Assembly (NCBI GenBank): GCA_964651395.1
Contig: CAZYXZ010000012.1
Coordinates: forward strand, 1 to 54,689
DNA from: CAZYXZ01 sp964651395
GTDB lineage: Bacteria; Actinomycetota; Actinomycetes; BP-191
Length of the DNA stretch: 54,689 nucleotides
Direction: 5' to 3'
Both the position numbers and the translations under genes were made by a program. This document shows, piece by piece, positions 34,887 to 44,006 of this stretch. Below the pieces are notes generated by a model, which had not been told where the DNA came from, did not search any database, and saw nothing but the letters and a program-made list of their open reading frames with translations. Numbering within the stretch: the first letter of the stretch is position 1; each line of letters starts with the position of its first letter.

Positions 34887-36485
34887 ATGGAAGCCGTGAT
34901 CGGCATCATCGCCCTCGTCGTCGGGCTGGTCGTGGGCCTGGTCGTCGCCGGCCGCCGTACGCCGGACGCTGCCGACTCCCCGGACCTGGCCACCGAGCGC
35001 GCCGCGCTCGAGGCCGCCACCAAGGACGCGCAGGCGGCCAAGGAGCGGATCGAGCGAGACGCCGACAGCCTCCGAGAGCGGGCCGAGGCCGACGCCGCGG
35101 ACATCCGCCGCCGCGCCGACAGCGCCGCCGAGCTCACCGCCCGCGAGGCCCGGGCCGCCGCGGACGACGAGCTCCGCAACCAGCGGGCCGACCTCGACCG
35201 CCGCGAGACCCGCCTCGGCGAGCGCGAGGAGAGGGTCGACAGCGAAGCGCGCCGGCTCGAGCTGCGCGACCGTGAGCTCGACGTCATCGAGCAGGAGATC
35301 GCGCGGAAGAAGGCCGAGCTCCAGGACATCGAGGAGGAGCGCCGCCAGATCCTCGAGCGCGTGGCCGGTCTCACCGCGGCCGACGCGAAGGCCGAGCTGA
35401 TCGCCGGCATCGAGGGCCAGGCCAAGCGCGAGGCGATGCTGATCGTCCGCGAGATCGAGGCGGAGGCGAAGGAGACCGGCGAGGAGCGCGCCCGCAAGAT
35501 CGTCACGATGGCCATCCAGCGCGTGGCCAGCGAGCAGACGTCGGAGAGCGTGGTCAGCGTCCTGCACCTGCCCGACGACGGCATGAAGGGCCGGATCATC
35601 GGCCGCGAGGGCCGCAACATCCGCGCCTACGAGTCGATCACCGGCGTGAACCTGATCATCGACGACACCCCCGAGGCGGTCCTGCTCTCCTGCTTCGACC
35701 CGGTGCGCCGGGAGGTCGGCCGGCTCACCCTCGAGAAGCTGGTCCTGGACGGCCGGATCCACCCGCAGCGGATCGAGGAGATGTACGAGCGCTCCAAGAC
35801 CGAGGTGGAGACCCTCGTGGTCCGGGCCGGCGAGGACGCCCTCGTCGAGGTCGGCATCAGCGAGATGCACGAAGAGGTGATCCGGCTCCTCGGGCGGCTG
35901 AAGTACCGGACGTCGTACGGGCAGAACGTGCTCCGCCACCTGGTCGAGGCGGCGCACATCGCCGGCATGATGGCGGCCGAGCTGCGCATGGACGTGCCGC
36001 TGCTCAAGCGCTGCACGCTGCTGCACGACCTGGGCAAGGCGCTCACCCACGAGGTCGAGGGCAGCCACGCGCTGATCGGCGCCGAGATCGCCCGGAAGTA
36101 CGGCGAGAACGAGGACGTCGTCCACGCCATCGAGAGCCACCACGGCGAGGTCGAGCAGCGGACCGTCGAGGCGGTGCTCACCCAGGCCGCCGACGGCATC
36201 TCCGGCGGTCGCCCGGGTGCCCGCCGGGAGAGCCTCGAGTCGTACGTGAAGCGGCTGGAGCGGGTCGAGGAGATCGCCTCCGGCAAGGACGGCGTCGACA
36301 AGGTCTTCGCCATGCAGGCCGGCCGGGAGATCCGGGTCATGGTGCTCCCCGACCAGGTGGACGATCTCCAGGCCCAGGTGATCGCCCGGGACATCGCCAA
36401 GCAGATCGAGGACGAGCTCACCTATCCGGGACAGATCCGCGTCACTGTTGTTCGCGAGTCGCGTGCGACCGAGTACGCCAAGTAG
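34887..36485 (+). CDS. rny: Ribonuclease Y
   Basis: A 532-residue endoribonuclease: N-terminal membrane helix (VIGIIALVVGLVVGLVV), a long charged coiled coil (residues 35-190), a KH domain (GRIIGREGRNIRAYE) and an HD domain with HDLGK. It initiates mRNA decay at the membrane. GGAGGGAGCGG precedes the ATG. Rny lies between recX and miaB in many actinobacteria, and the same holds here with several insertions. Confidence 0.96.
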   Translation: MEAVIGIIALVVGLVVGLVVAGRRTPDAADSPDLATERAALEAATKDAQAAKERIERDADSLRERAEADAADIRRRADSAAELTAREARAAADDELRNQRADLDRRETRLGEREERVDSEARRLELRDRELDVIEQEIARKKAELQDIEEERRQILERVAGLTAADAKAELIAGIEGQAKREAMLIVREIEAEAKETGEERARKIVTMAIQRVASEQTSESVVSVLHLPDDGMKGRIIGREGRNIRAYESITGVNLIIDDTPEAVLLSCFDPVRREVGRLTLEKLVLDGRIHPQRIEEMYERSKTEVETLVVRAGEDALVEVGISEMHEEVIRLLGRLKYRTSYGQNVLRHLVEAAHIAGMMAAELRMDVPLLKRCTLLHDLGKALTHEVEGSHALIGAEIARKYGENEDVVHAIESHHGEVEQRTVEAVLTQAADGISGGRPGARRESLESYVKRLERVEEIASGKDGVDKVFAMQAGREIRVMVLPDQVDDLQAQVIARDIAKQIEDELTYPGQIRVTVVRESRATEYAK

Positions 36486-36486
36486 T

Positions 36487-36492
36487 TACCGT
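36487..36492 (+). promoter_or_regulatory. -10 element of a probably leaderless gene
   Basis: TACCGT ends 6 bases before the ATG at 36499, a spacing that puts the transcription start on the start codon. No Shine-Dalgarno is present. Confidence 0.4.
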
Positions 36493-36498
36493 GTGCAC

Positions 36499-37251
36499 AT
36501 GAAACGCCTCGCCGCGCGGCTGGTCGCGCTCGCCCTCCTGACGGGCGGCATCGTGCCGATCATGTCGGGCGTGTCGTGGGCCTGCACCTGCCGCAGCTAC
36601 CCGAGCGACCGGGCCCGCTACGAGGACGCCGCCAAGCACGGCAAGTTCATCTACATCGCGACAGTGACCGACAAGCAGGTCTCCGACGACGGCAAGACGA
36701 CCTATTACACGTTCGCGGTCTCGGACAACATCAAGAACGGCGTCTCCAGCCCCCGCGACGTGGCCACGTTCACGGACAACGCGACGCAGTGCGGCGCGGT
36801 CCTGGCCAAGGGCGGCCGCACCCTCGTCGTCGAGCTGACCGAGGGCGCGGTGAGCCACTGCGACGGCACGACGCAGTCCAACGTCAACGTGCGGGCGCAG
36901 TACATCCGCGACGCCATGAACCCGAAACCCACGCCGAAACCGACGCCGACGAAGAGCAAGTCGCCGACCCCGTCGCCGAGCAAGTCGCCGAGCAAGAGCC
37001 CGACCGCGTCGCCGTCGCCGATCCCGTCGATCACGTTGTCGCTGTCGGCCAGCCCGTCCCCGTCGGCGACGACGGCGGCGCCGGTCGAGTCCGAGCCGGA
37101 GAGCCCCGCGCCGTCGCTGGACGTCGCCGCCGGTGACGAGAGCGGCTTGTCGACGCTGCAGGTCGTCATCGCCGGCCTGCTCGGCGTACTGGTGCTGATC
37201 GGCGGCATCACCCTGATGCGCGTCACCCGCCCCCAGCGCGAGGAGTTCTGA
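36499..37251 (+). CDS. Secreted, membrane-anchored TIMP/NTR-like protein (first paralogue)
   Basis: A 250-residue protein. Signal peptide ends at SWA, so the mature N-terminus is CTCRSYP; an N-terminal Cys-x-Cys and later cysteines (ATQCGAVL, VSHCDGTT) are the pattern of TIMP/netrin-like OB folds. A long linker of Lys/Ser/Pro repeats (SPTPSPSKSPSKSPTASP) and a C-terminal membrane helix (VVIAGLLGVLVLIGGITLM) anchor it. In animals TIMPs inhibit metalloproteases through the free Cys1; the bacterial role is unknown. A paralogue is at 39474. Confidence 0.8.
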   Translation: MKRLAARLVALALLTGGIVPIMSGVSWACTCRSYPSDRARYEDAAKHGKFIYIATVTDKQVSDDGKTTYYTFAVSDNIKNGVSSPRDVATFTDNATQCGAVLAKGGRTLVVELTEGAVSHCDGTTQSNVNVRAQYIRDAMNPKPTPKPTPTKSKSPTPSPSKSPSKSPTASPSPIPSITLSLSASPSPSATTAAPVESEPESPAPSLDVAAGDESGLSTLQVVIAGLLGVLVLIGGITLMRVTRPQREEF

Positions 37252-37301
37252 CCGACCGGAGCTCCGGCCTGCTCGCCGGGCTACGGGCGTCGGTCGCGTC
37301 G

Positions 37302-37844
37302 GTGGTCTGGACCGCGGTGGCCAGTACGGCGGCCGTCGTCCTCGGACTGCGTGACCACAGCCTCTCGCTCGTCGCCCTCGGTGCCATCGGGCTGCTCGAT
37401 GGTGCCGCGTCGACCGTGCTCGTCCTCCACTTCCGGCACGCGCTGCGCCACGAGGCGCCCGCGCCGGGCCGGGAGCGGCTGGCCCTGCGTGTGGTGACCA
37501 CGGGCATGTTCGTCGTCGCGATGGCCACCGGCGCCGAGAGCGTGCACCGGCTCCTCGGCGACGCGGCGGGGCACGAGGTGCAGGCGGGTGCGGTGCTGGC
37601 CGGGCTCTCGGTCGTGGCGCTGACCTCGCTGAGCCGGTGGAAGCGGCGGGTCGCCAAGGAGATCGGCAGCCAGGCGCTCCTGGCCGACTCCTGGCTGTCC
37701 GCGGTGGGTGCCGGCCTGGCCGCGGTGACGGTCGCCGGGACAGCACTCGCGGAGCGCCACAGCTGGGTCGACCCCGCGGCGGGGCTGGTCATCGCGCTCG
37801 GCGCGGCGCTGCTCGCCGTACTGCTCTCGCGCGAAGAGCTCTAG
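37302..37844 (+). CDS. Cation-diffusion-facilitator-like membrane protein
   Basis: About 180 residues with five to six helices: VALGAIGLLDGAASTVL and ADSWLSAVGAGLAA resemble helices 2 and 5 of CDF transporters, with the acidic residues that bind metal (Asp in LLDG, Asp in ADSW). There is no cytoplasmic C-terminal domain. The start is uncertain: GTG 37302 is the first standard codon, but protein-like sequence (SSGLLAGLRASVASV) extends upstream to a CTG at 37248 that overlaps the previous stop. Confidence 0.65.
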   Translation: MVWTAVASTAAVVLGLRDHSLSLVALGAIGLLDGAASTVLVLHFRHALRHEAPAPGRERLALRVVTTGMFVVAMATGAESVHRLLGDAAGHEVQAGAVLAGLSVVALTSLSRWKRRVAKEIGSQALLADSWLSAVGAGLAAVTVAGTALAERHSWVDPAAGLVIALGAALLAVLLSREEL

Positions 37845-37863
37845 CCCCACCCCACACAGGGGG

Positions 37864-39390
37864 TTACGGGGGAATGATGCCGCCGATGGGGAGGGCGGCG
37901 ATGGGGTCGCCCATGCTGTCGAGCTGCGTGTAGGGGACGCACTGCGGCGAGAGCACCGGTGTGAACCGCAACCGGATCGCGTTGTTGATGCTCGTGCACA
38001 TCACGTGGTCGCCGATCGTCGGCGAGACGTTGAAGATGATGTTGTCGTTGACCGCGACCTGCGCCGCGATGATCGGCACGTACTGGACCGGGGCGATGAG
38101 GTAGCCGAGCTGGTCGTTGGCCAGCCCGAGCTGGACGACCATCTCCTCGTCGGTGACCGCGGCCCGGACGCCGGTGCCGATCGCGTCGAAGCCCTCGCCC
38201 GGCGTGGCGACGAAGAGGACGCCGCCGACGCGCGCGGTCGACACGACCGTGCGGATGGTCTCGCCGACGACCCACGGGTTCTCGTGGCTGCGCAGCAGCT
38301 TGGTGCCGAGGTGGTGGCCGAGGGTGAACAGGCCGATGACCGCGGGCCCGGTGATCGGCTCGCGGATGAAGGTGCGCGTGCCGTCGACCGGCCCGATGAC
38401 CGGGATCGAGTCGGCCAGCGCCAACGCGACGTGCGCCATGTAGTTGGTGGTGATCTGCGAACGCCGGTCCTTGAGCGCGTAGCCCGGGTTTTCCGGCTTG
38501 GTGAACGCGCAGGCCGCGCGGCACGGCTGCGTGCCGCCGAGCGCGCCGACCATGGCGATGCCGGTGCCGCCGTACGTGGCCGTCATCGCGTCGGAGACGA
38601 ACTGCGGCCAGTCGCCGTGCAGGCCGTCACCACCGCCGGCGGTCGCGTGCGCGGCGAAGGCCATGTAGGTCGCGATGACCTTGCCCTTGGCGTCGGTCGC
38701 CTGGAGCACGCGGACGATGCCGTCCTTGCCCGGCGTCGCGCACAGCTCGGGGCCGGGGTACGCCGGCTCCTCGTCCTGGTTGAGCGCCTCGCTGCAGGAC
38801 TGGTTGTAGATCAGGTCGCTCGCGTCGCTGTGCCCGCTGCGGATCCGGGCCGGCTTGCGCGCGGCGTACGCCGCCTTGATGGCCGCCACCGTCTGCGTCT
38901 TGATGTGCTCGAGGTACGTCGGCGGCACGCCGCCCCAGACGCCGATCGTGTCCGGGCCGGAGTGGGTGTGGTCGGCCGCGATGATGATGCGGTCGGCCGG
39001 CAGCCGCGGGATGGCCTTGGCGACCGCGTTGGCCATGTCGAGCAGGCCGTACTTGCCGTCCTGGTACACCGCGAACATGCCTTGCGTCTCGACCGTTGCG
39101 ATGGCGATCGCCTTCACGCCGTCGTCGAAGACGATGGCCCGCGTGCGGATCCGCTCCTTCTTCGCCTGCCCGACGTTGCCGCTGCCGACCAGGTCCTCGG
39201 GGAGCACCGAGCCGTCGCCGAGGCCGAAGCCGCCGAGGTTGACCGGACCGACCGGCGTGATGTCGCGGCTGGCGGCGCCGACCAGGTAGGGCAGCTTCGG
39301 CGCCGGCTTGCGGACGGGCGCGCCGAGCGAGCTGGCCGCCGTACCGACGAGCAGGCAGGCGGTCAGGACGAGGAGCGGGCTGCGGCGCAT
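37864..39390 (-). CDS. Secreted neutral/alkaline ceramidase-like enzyme
   Basis: A 508-residue protein with signal peptide (SPLLVLTACLLVGTAASSLG). Zinc-site landmarks of the neutral ceramidase N-terminal domain are visible: ITPVGPVNLGGFG, AADHTHSGPDT and HATAGGGDGLHGDWP. The family hydrolyses the amide of ceramide or acts on related substrates; actinomycete substrates are mostly unknown. C-terminal Ig-like domain of the classical enzyme seems absent. It lies convergent to the CDF-like gene and between the two TIMP-like genes. Confidence 0.82.
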   Translation of the reverse strand: MRRSPLLVLTACLLVGTAASSLGAPVRKPAPKLPYLVGAASRDITPVGPVNLGGFGLGDGSVLPEDLVGSGNVGQAKKERIRTRAIVFDDGVKAIAIATVETQGMFAVYQDGKYGLLDMANAVAKAIPRLPADRIIIAADHTHSGPDTIGVWGGVPPTYLEHIKTQTVAAIKAAYAARKPARIRSGHSDASDLIYNQSCSEALNQDEEPAYPGPELCATPGKDGIVRVLQATDAKGKVIATYMAFAAHATAGGGDGLHGDWPQFVSDAMTATYGGTGIAMVGALGGTQPCRAACAFTKPENPGYALKDRRSQITTNYMAHVALALADSIPVIGPVDGTRTFIREPITGPAVIGLFTLGHHLGTKLLRSHENPWVVGETIRTVVSTARVGGVLFVATPGEGFDAIGTGVRAAVTDEEMVVQLGLANDQLGYLIAPVQYVPIIAAQVAVNDNIIFNVSPTIGDHVMCTSINNAIRLRFTPVLSPQCVPYTQLDSMGDPIAALPIGGIIPP

Positions 39391-39473
39391 CGCACCCGTT
39401 TCGGCACGGACCCGGCCCAGTCCTCCGGCGCGGCGTGCTTTGTCCGGTTCCCCGGGTGGGTGAGACTAGGGGC

Positions 39474-40061
39474 ATGAGCTCTCGGCTGGCCGCCCGTCTC
39501 CTCGCCACCGCTGCCCTGACCGCCGGGCTGGTCCCGGTCGTCGGCGGGACGTCGTGGGCGTGCTCCTGCGTCGCGGCCGACACCGCCCAGCACGCACGCG
39601 AGTCGGCCAAGGTCTACTCCGGCACGATCACCGAGATCACGCAGCTCGCGCCGACCGACGCGCAGGGCTCGCTCGCCTACGCCTACACGGTCGACGTCGA
39701 GACGGTGGTCAAGGGCGAGCCGGGCGAGCACCCGCGGGTCGCGTCGCCGGCCGGGGCCGCGGGGTGCGGCATCGTGCTCGAGAAGGGCCCGGTGATCGTG
39801 TTCGACCGCAAGGGTGACGGCAACGTCGACCTCTGCGACGGCACGACGCAGGACCGCGTGCCGGAGGTGACCCGGGTCGCGCTGGCTGCGCTGAAGCCGC
39901 CGGGTGAGTCGCCGCACGGCGCGCCGGTCTCCGAGTCGGACACCAAGGAGAAGAAGTCCTCGTCGACCGAGATGGCCACCGCGCTCGGCGCGATGCTGGT
40001 CGCAGCCATCGCGGCGATCGCCTTCTCGCGCGGTGAGGGTGGGGAGCCCGAGGGCCACTGA
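39474..40061 (+). CDS. Secreted, membrane-anchored TIMP/NTR-like protein (second paralogue)
   Basis: A 195-residue protein sharing the layout of the gene at 36499: signal peptide ending TSWA, mature start CSCVAAD, NTR-like strands (YSGTITEITQL, YTVDVETVVKG), cysteines in AAGCGIVLEKG and VDLCDGTTQD, and a C-terminal helix (MATALGAMLVAAIAAIAF). CDGTTQ is common to both. The linker is short and Lys/Ser-rich. Divergent from the ceramidase-like gene. Confidence 0.8.
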   Translation: MSSRLAARLLATAALTAGLVPVVGGTSWACSCVAADTAQHARESAKVYSGTITEITQLAPTDAQGSLAYAYTVDVETVVKGEPGEHPRVASPAGAAGCGIVLEKGPVIVFDRKGDGNVDLCDGTTQDRVPEVTRVALAALKPPGESPHGAPVSESDTKEKKSSSTEMATALGAMLVAAIAAIAFSRGEGGEPEGH

Positions 40062-40071
40062 GCCCGGCGGA

Positions 40072-40077
40072 TACCCT
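40072..40077 (+). promoter_or_regulatory. -10 element directly before miaB
   Basis: TACCCT ends 6 bases before the GTG start of miaB, consistent with leaderless transcription; no Shine-Dalgarno is seen. Confidence 0.4.
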
Positions 40078-40083
40078 TTCCCG

Positions 40084-41487
40084 GTGACCCGCACGTACGA
40101 AGTCATCACCTACGGCTGCCAGATGAACGCGCACGACTCCGAGCGGCTCTCGGGCGTGCTCGACGCGTCCGGCTACGCCCCGGTGCTTCCGGGGGACACG
40201 GCGGACGTCGTCGTGTTCAACACGTGCGCGGTGCGGGAGAACGCCGACAACCGGCTCTACGGCAACCTCGGCCAGCTGCGACCGGTGAAGGCCGCGAAGC
40301 CGGGCATGCAGATCGCGGTCGCCGGCTGCCTCGCACAGAAGGACCGCGGCACGATCGTCGACCGCGCGCCGTGGGTCGACGTCGTCATCGGCACGCACAA
40401 CCTCGCCTCCCTGCCGGTCCTGCTCGAGCGCGCGCGGCACAACGAGGAGGCGCAGGTCGAGATCCTCGAGGCGCTCGAGGTGTTCCCGTCGTCGCTGCCG
40501 ACGCGACGTGAGTCGTCGTACGCCGCGTGGGTGTCGATCAGCGTGGGCTGCAACAACACGTGCACGTTCTGCATCGTGCCGTCGCTGCGCGGCGGCGAGC
40601 GCAACCGCCGGGCCGGCGACATCCTCGCCGAGGTGCAGGCGCTGGTCGACGAGGGCGTCGTCGAGGTGACGCTGCTCGGCCAGAACGTGAACTCCTACGG
40701 CTCCGACCTCGGCGACCGCGGTGCCTTCGCGTCGCTCCTGCGCGCGTGCGGCCGGATCGATGGGCTGGAGCGCGTGCGCTTCACGTCGCCGCACCCGGCG
40801 CACTTCACCGACGACGTGATCGACGCGATGGCGGAGACGCCCAACGTCATGCCGCAGCTGCACCTGCCGCTGCAGTCCGGGTCCGACGCGGTGCTCAAGC
40901 GCATGCAGCGCTCCTACCGGCGGGAGCGCTACCTCGGCATCGTGTCCAAGATCCGCGCCGCGATGCCGGAGTGCGCGATCACGACCGACGTCATCGTGGG
41001 CTTCCCGGGCGAGACCGAGGCCGACTTCGCCGACACGCTGTCGGTGGTGGAGGAGGCGCGGTTCGCGAGCGCGTTCACGTTCCAGTACTCCACGCGCCCG
41101 GGCACGCCGGCGGCGTCGTACGACGAGCAGGTGCCGAAGGCGGTCGTGCAGGAGCGCTACGACCGGCTGGTGCTCGCCGTCGAGGAGACGGCGTGGGCGG
41201 AGAACCGCGCGCAGGTCGGCAAGCAGGTCGAGGTGCTGGTCGCAGTAGGTGAGGGGCGCAAGGACGCCGAGACGCTGCGGCTCTCGGGGCGCGCGCGCGA
41301 CAACCGGCTCGTGCACTTCGCGGCCGCCGACGGCGTGCGGCCGGGTGATTTCGTCGAGACGGTCGTCACGTACGCCGCGCCGCACCACCTGATCGCCGAC
41401 GGGCCGCTGATCTCGCACCGGGCGCGGAACGTGCCGGAGCCCGAGCCGGTGGGTGTCGGGTTGGGCATGCCGACGCTGCGGGTGTGA
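40084..41487 (+). CDS. miaB: tRNA-2-methylthio-N6-dimethylallyladenosine synthase
   Basis: A 467-residue radical-SAM methylthiotransferase. N-terminal UPF0004 domain with YGCQMN, FNTCAVRENA and AGCLAQ cysteines for one cluster; radical SAM motif CNNTCTFC; C-terminal TRAM domain. It thiolates and methylates the A37 product of MiaA in tRNAs reading U-codons. GTG start at 40084; the next gene overlaps its stop. Confidence 0.96.
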   Translation: MTRTYEVITYGCQMNAHDSERLSGVLDASGYAPVLPGDTADVVVFNTCAVRENADNRLYGNLGQLRPVKAAKPGMQIAVAGCLAQKDRGTIVDRAPWVDVVIGTHNLASLPVLLERARHNEEAQVEILEALEVFPSSLPTRRESSYAAWVSISVGCNNTCTFCIVPSLRGGERNRRAGDILAEVQALVDEGVVEVTLLGQNVNSYGSDLGDRGAFASLLRACGRIDGLERVRFTSPHPAHFTDDVIDAMAETPNVMPQLHLPLQSGSDAVLKRMQRSYRRERYLGIVSKIRAAMPECAITTDVIVGFPGETEADFADTLSVVEEARFASAFTFQYSTRPGTPAASYDEQVPKAVVQERYDRLVLAVEETAWAENRAQVGKQVEVLVAVGEGRKDAETLRLSGRARDNRLVHFAAADGVRPGDFVETVVTYAAPHHLIADGPLISHRARNVPEPEPVGVGLGMPTLRV

Positions 41488-42170
41488 CCGTCGTCGCGGT
41501 CGCGTTCTGCCCGCATCCACCGCTGCTCGTCCCGGACGTCGCCGCCGGTGCGGCGGGGGAGCTCGACGACCTGCGTGCTGCGTGCGACGCGGCGGTGGCG
41601 ACGATGCTCGCGACCGAGCCGGAGGTCGTCCTGGTGCTCGGCACTGGACCCGAGACGTCGGCGTACTCGAGCGCCGACAGCGGCTCGCTCCGGCCCTACG
41701 GCGTCGACGTCGTGATCCCGCTCGGACCGCGCGTCTGCGCCGGCCGGCCGATCCTGCCGCTGTCCCTCACGATCGGTGCGTGGCTGCTGCAACGCACGGG
41801 CTGGACCGGCGACCGACAGGGCTTTGCCGTCGGCCCCGGCGCCAACCCCGAACAGCTCGCCGACGAGGTGCAGGCGTTGGGTGACCGCGTCGGCGTGCTG
41901 TGCCTGGGCGACGGGACCGCCAAGCGCACCGAGAAGGCGCCGGGCTTCGTCGACGAGAGGGCGGAAGAGGTCGACGCCGCCCTAGCGGCGGCGTTGGGCG
42001 CCGGCGTCCCCCCGGCGCTCGATCACGTTCTCGCGGACGAGCTGATGGTCGCCGGCAAGGCGGCGTGGGATGTCGTCGGCTCTCTGCCCGGCCCGTGGCG
42101 CGGCGAGCTGCTGCACGACTCCGCGCCGTACGGCGTCGGGTACGTCGTCGCGACGTGGGTCCGCGCTTGA
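41484..42170 (+). CDS. Class III extradiol dioxygenase LigB-like protein
   Basis: A 228-residue protein with the MEMO/LigB-like N-terminus FCPHPPLLVPDV, a histidine pair typical of the metal site, and LLHDSAPYGVGYVVA at the end. A similar gene lies between miaB and miaA in mycobacteria and streptomycetes. Activity unknown. GTG overlaps the miaB stop and its own stop overlaps miaA. Confidence 0.8.
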   Translation: MTVVAVAFCPHPPLLVPDVAAGAAGELDDLRAACDAAVATMLATEPEVVLVLGTGPETSAYSSADSGSLRPYGVDVVIPLGPRVCAGRPILPLSLTIGAWLLQRTGWTGDRQGFAVGPGANPEQLADEVQALGDRVGVLCLGDGTAKRTEKAPGFVDERAEEVDAALAAALGAGVPPALDHVLADELMVAGKAAWDVVGSLPGPWRGELLHDSAPYGVGYVVATWVRA

Positions 42171-43060
42171 GGATCGTCGCGATCGTCGGGCCGACCGCGA
42201 CCGGCAAGTCCGCGCTCGGCATCGACGTGGCGCGCGCGCTCGGCGGCGAGGTGGTCAACGCCGACTCGATGCAGCTCTACCGCGGCATGGACATCGGCAC
42301 GGCGAAGCTGCCCGTCGACGAGCGCGGGGGCGTCACGCATCACCTGCTCGACGTCCTCGACGTGCGCGAGACGTCGACCGCGGCGGCGTACCAGGAGCTG
42401 GCCCGCGAGTGCATAGCTGCGCTGGATGCGCGCGGCGTGACGCCGGTGTTCGTCGGCGGGTCGGGCCTCTACCTGCGCGCGGCGCTCGACGAGCTCGAGT
42501 TCCCGGGGACGGACCCCGCGTTGCGCGCGGCGCTCGAGGCGCGGCTGGCGACCGAGGGCGCGCCGGCGCTGCACGCGGAGCTGTTGTCGCGCGACCCGGT
42601 CGCGGCCGCGCGGATCGACCCGGCCAACGGTCGGCGTACCGTCCGCGCGCTCGAGGTGATCGAGCTCACCGGCGAGCCGTTCTCGGCACCGGGGGAGATG
42701 ACCGACTACCGCACGGCGTACCAGGTCAGCGCGATCGGCCTGGAGATGGACCTCGACGCGCTCGACGCGCGGCTGGCACAGCGTGTGGACCGCATGTGGG
42801 CCGCCGGTCTGGTCGACGAGGTCCGTGCGCTTGCCGACGACGGGCTGCGTGAGGGCGTGACCGCGCGCCGCGCGCTCGGCTACCACCAGGTGCTCGCTTT
42901 CCTCGACGGCGAGTACGACGAGGCGACAGCGCGTGAGCGCACGGTGCAGGCGACGAAGCGCTACGTACGCCGGCAGCTGTCGTGGTTCCGGCGCGACCCG
43001 CGCATCACGTGGCTCCCCGCCGACAGCGACCCGAGGCGCATCATGGACCTGGTGACCTAA
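42167..43060 (+). CDS. miaA: tRNA dimethylallyltransferase
   Basis: A 297-residue enzyme with P-loop GPTATGKS, NADSMQLYRGMDIGTAK and the C-terminal VQATKRYVRRQLSWFR. It adds the isopentenyl group to A37. The TTG at 42167 overlaps the previous stop (TTGA); a GTG at 42155 is an alternative. dapF normally follows directly in actinobacteria but is here displaced by about 1.9 kb. Confidence 0.95.
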   Translation: MRIVAIVGPTATGKSALGIDVARALGGEVVNADSMQLYRGMDIGTAKLPVDERGGVTHHLLDVLDVRETSTAAAYQELARECIAALDARGVTPVFVGGSGLYLRAALDELEFPGTDPALRAALEARLATEGAPALHAELLSRDPVAAARIDPANGRRTVRALEVIELTGEPFSAPGEMTDYRTAYQVSAIGLEMDLDALDARLAQRVDRMWAAGLVDEVRALADDGLREGVTARRALGYHQVLAFLDGEYDEATARERTVQATKRYVRRQLSWFRRDPRITWLPADSDPRRIMDLVT

Positions 43061-43062
43061 TA

Positions 43063-43121
43063 GTCCCTTCGAACCATGGCTGCTCTTCGAACGGCAGCGC
43101 ATAGTTCGACTACAAAGGGAC
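43063..43121 (+). terminator. Complex hairpin between miaA and the EAL gene
   Basis: GTCCCTT (43063) pairs with AAGGGAC (43115-43121), and inside GAACCATGGCTGC pairs with GCAGCGCATAGTTC with small bulges. It begins 2 bases after the miaA stop and probably terminates that operon; it also ends 15 bases before the EAL start. Confidence 0.55.
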
Positions 43122-43135
43122 GGGAGCACCAGACG

Positions 43136-43960
43136 GTGGGCAACGTGGACATGAGCCTGATCAGCGCTCTCCAGTGGGCGGTCGCGAGGAACGAGTTCGC
43201 GCTCCACTACCAGCCGCAGATCGACCTGACCTCGGGCGAGATCACCGGTATGGAGGCGCTGCTGCGCTGGCAGCATCCGGAGCGCGGACTGCTCGAACCG
43301 CGCGAGTTCCTCTCGACCGCGATCGGCACCGACCTGATCGTCAGCATCGGCCGCTGGGTGGTCGAGGAATGCTTGCGCGAGGCTCACGAGTGGCAGTCGC
43401 TGCACGAGTCACCGGGCCGTCGCTGCGAGCTGTGGGCCAACGTGTCGGCCGTCGAGCTCACGCAGCCGGACTTCGCCGAGTGGATCCTCGAGCTGGTGCA
43501 CGCGGCCGAGCTGCCGGACCGGACCCTCGGCATCGAGGTCAGCGAGCACGACCTGCTCGACAACGACATCGTCGGCATCGACGTACTCCGGCAGCTGCAC
43601 GAGGCCGGCGTACTGCTGGCGGTCGACAACGTCGGTGGGTGGTACTCCGCGCTGCCGTCGCTGTCGCGGGTGCCGTTCGACGCCGTGAAGCTCGACCAGC
43701 GGTTCGTGCGCGGCGCCGGCCACGACATCGAAGGCGACGAGGTGGCCGAGGCGATCATCCGGCTCGCGCACAAGCGCAACCTGATCGTCGTGGCCGAGGG
43801 TGTGGAGACCTGGACGGAGGGCGCGCGCCTGTGCGAGCTCGGCGCCGACCGCGCGCACGGCTACCTCTTCAGCCCCCCGCAAGCCGCAGACCAGGCACGA
43901 TGGATGCTCGGCCGGTCGCTGGGCTGGGCCGTCCCCGGCATGACCACCCCCGACCGCTGA
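43136..43960 (+). CDS. EAL-domain protein with altered metal site
   Basis: A 274-residue stand-alone EAL domain (cyclic-di-GMP phosphodiesterase family). E40-A-L (MEALLRW), WANVSAVEL, GIEVSEHDLL, KLDQRFV and VVAEGVET are conserved. The loop-6 motif DDFGTGYS is replaced by DNVGGWYS: the second Asp, a metal ligand, is Asn165. It may be inactive and act as a c-di-GMP sensor, or have weak activity. No GGDEF or input domain. GTG start at 43136 with GGGAG upstream. It interrupts the usual miaA-dapF order. Confidence 0.85.
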   Translation: MGNVDMSLISALQWAVARNEFALHYQPQIDLTSGEITGMEALLRWQHPERGLLEPREFLSTAIGTDLIVSIGRWVVEECLREAHEWQSLHESPGRRCELWANVSAVELTQPDFAEWILELVHAAELPDRTLGIEVSEHDLLDNDIVGIDVLRQLHEAGVLLAVDNVGGWYSALPSLSRVPFDAVKLDQRFVRGAGHDIEGDEVAEAIIRLAHKRNLIVVAEGVETWTEGARLCELGADRAHGYLFSPPQAADQARWMLGRSLGWAVPGMTTPDR

Positions 43961-43964
43961 CTCC

Positions 43965-44006
43965 GAAGACTTATCTGCCGTCAGCGCGCATAAGTCTTCA
44001 AGATCG
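43965..44006 (+). repeat. Left 42-bp hairpin repeat of the DUF559 cassette
   Basis: GAAGACTTAT (43965-43974) and ATAAGTCTTC (43990-43999) form a perfect 10-bp stem; AAGATCG follows. It begins 4 bases after the EAL stop and contains the last codons (LKTYAR) and TGA of the minus-strand gene. Confidence 0.85.
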
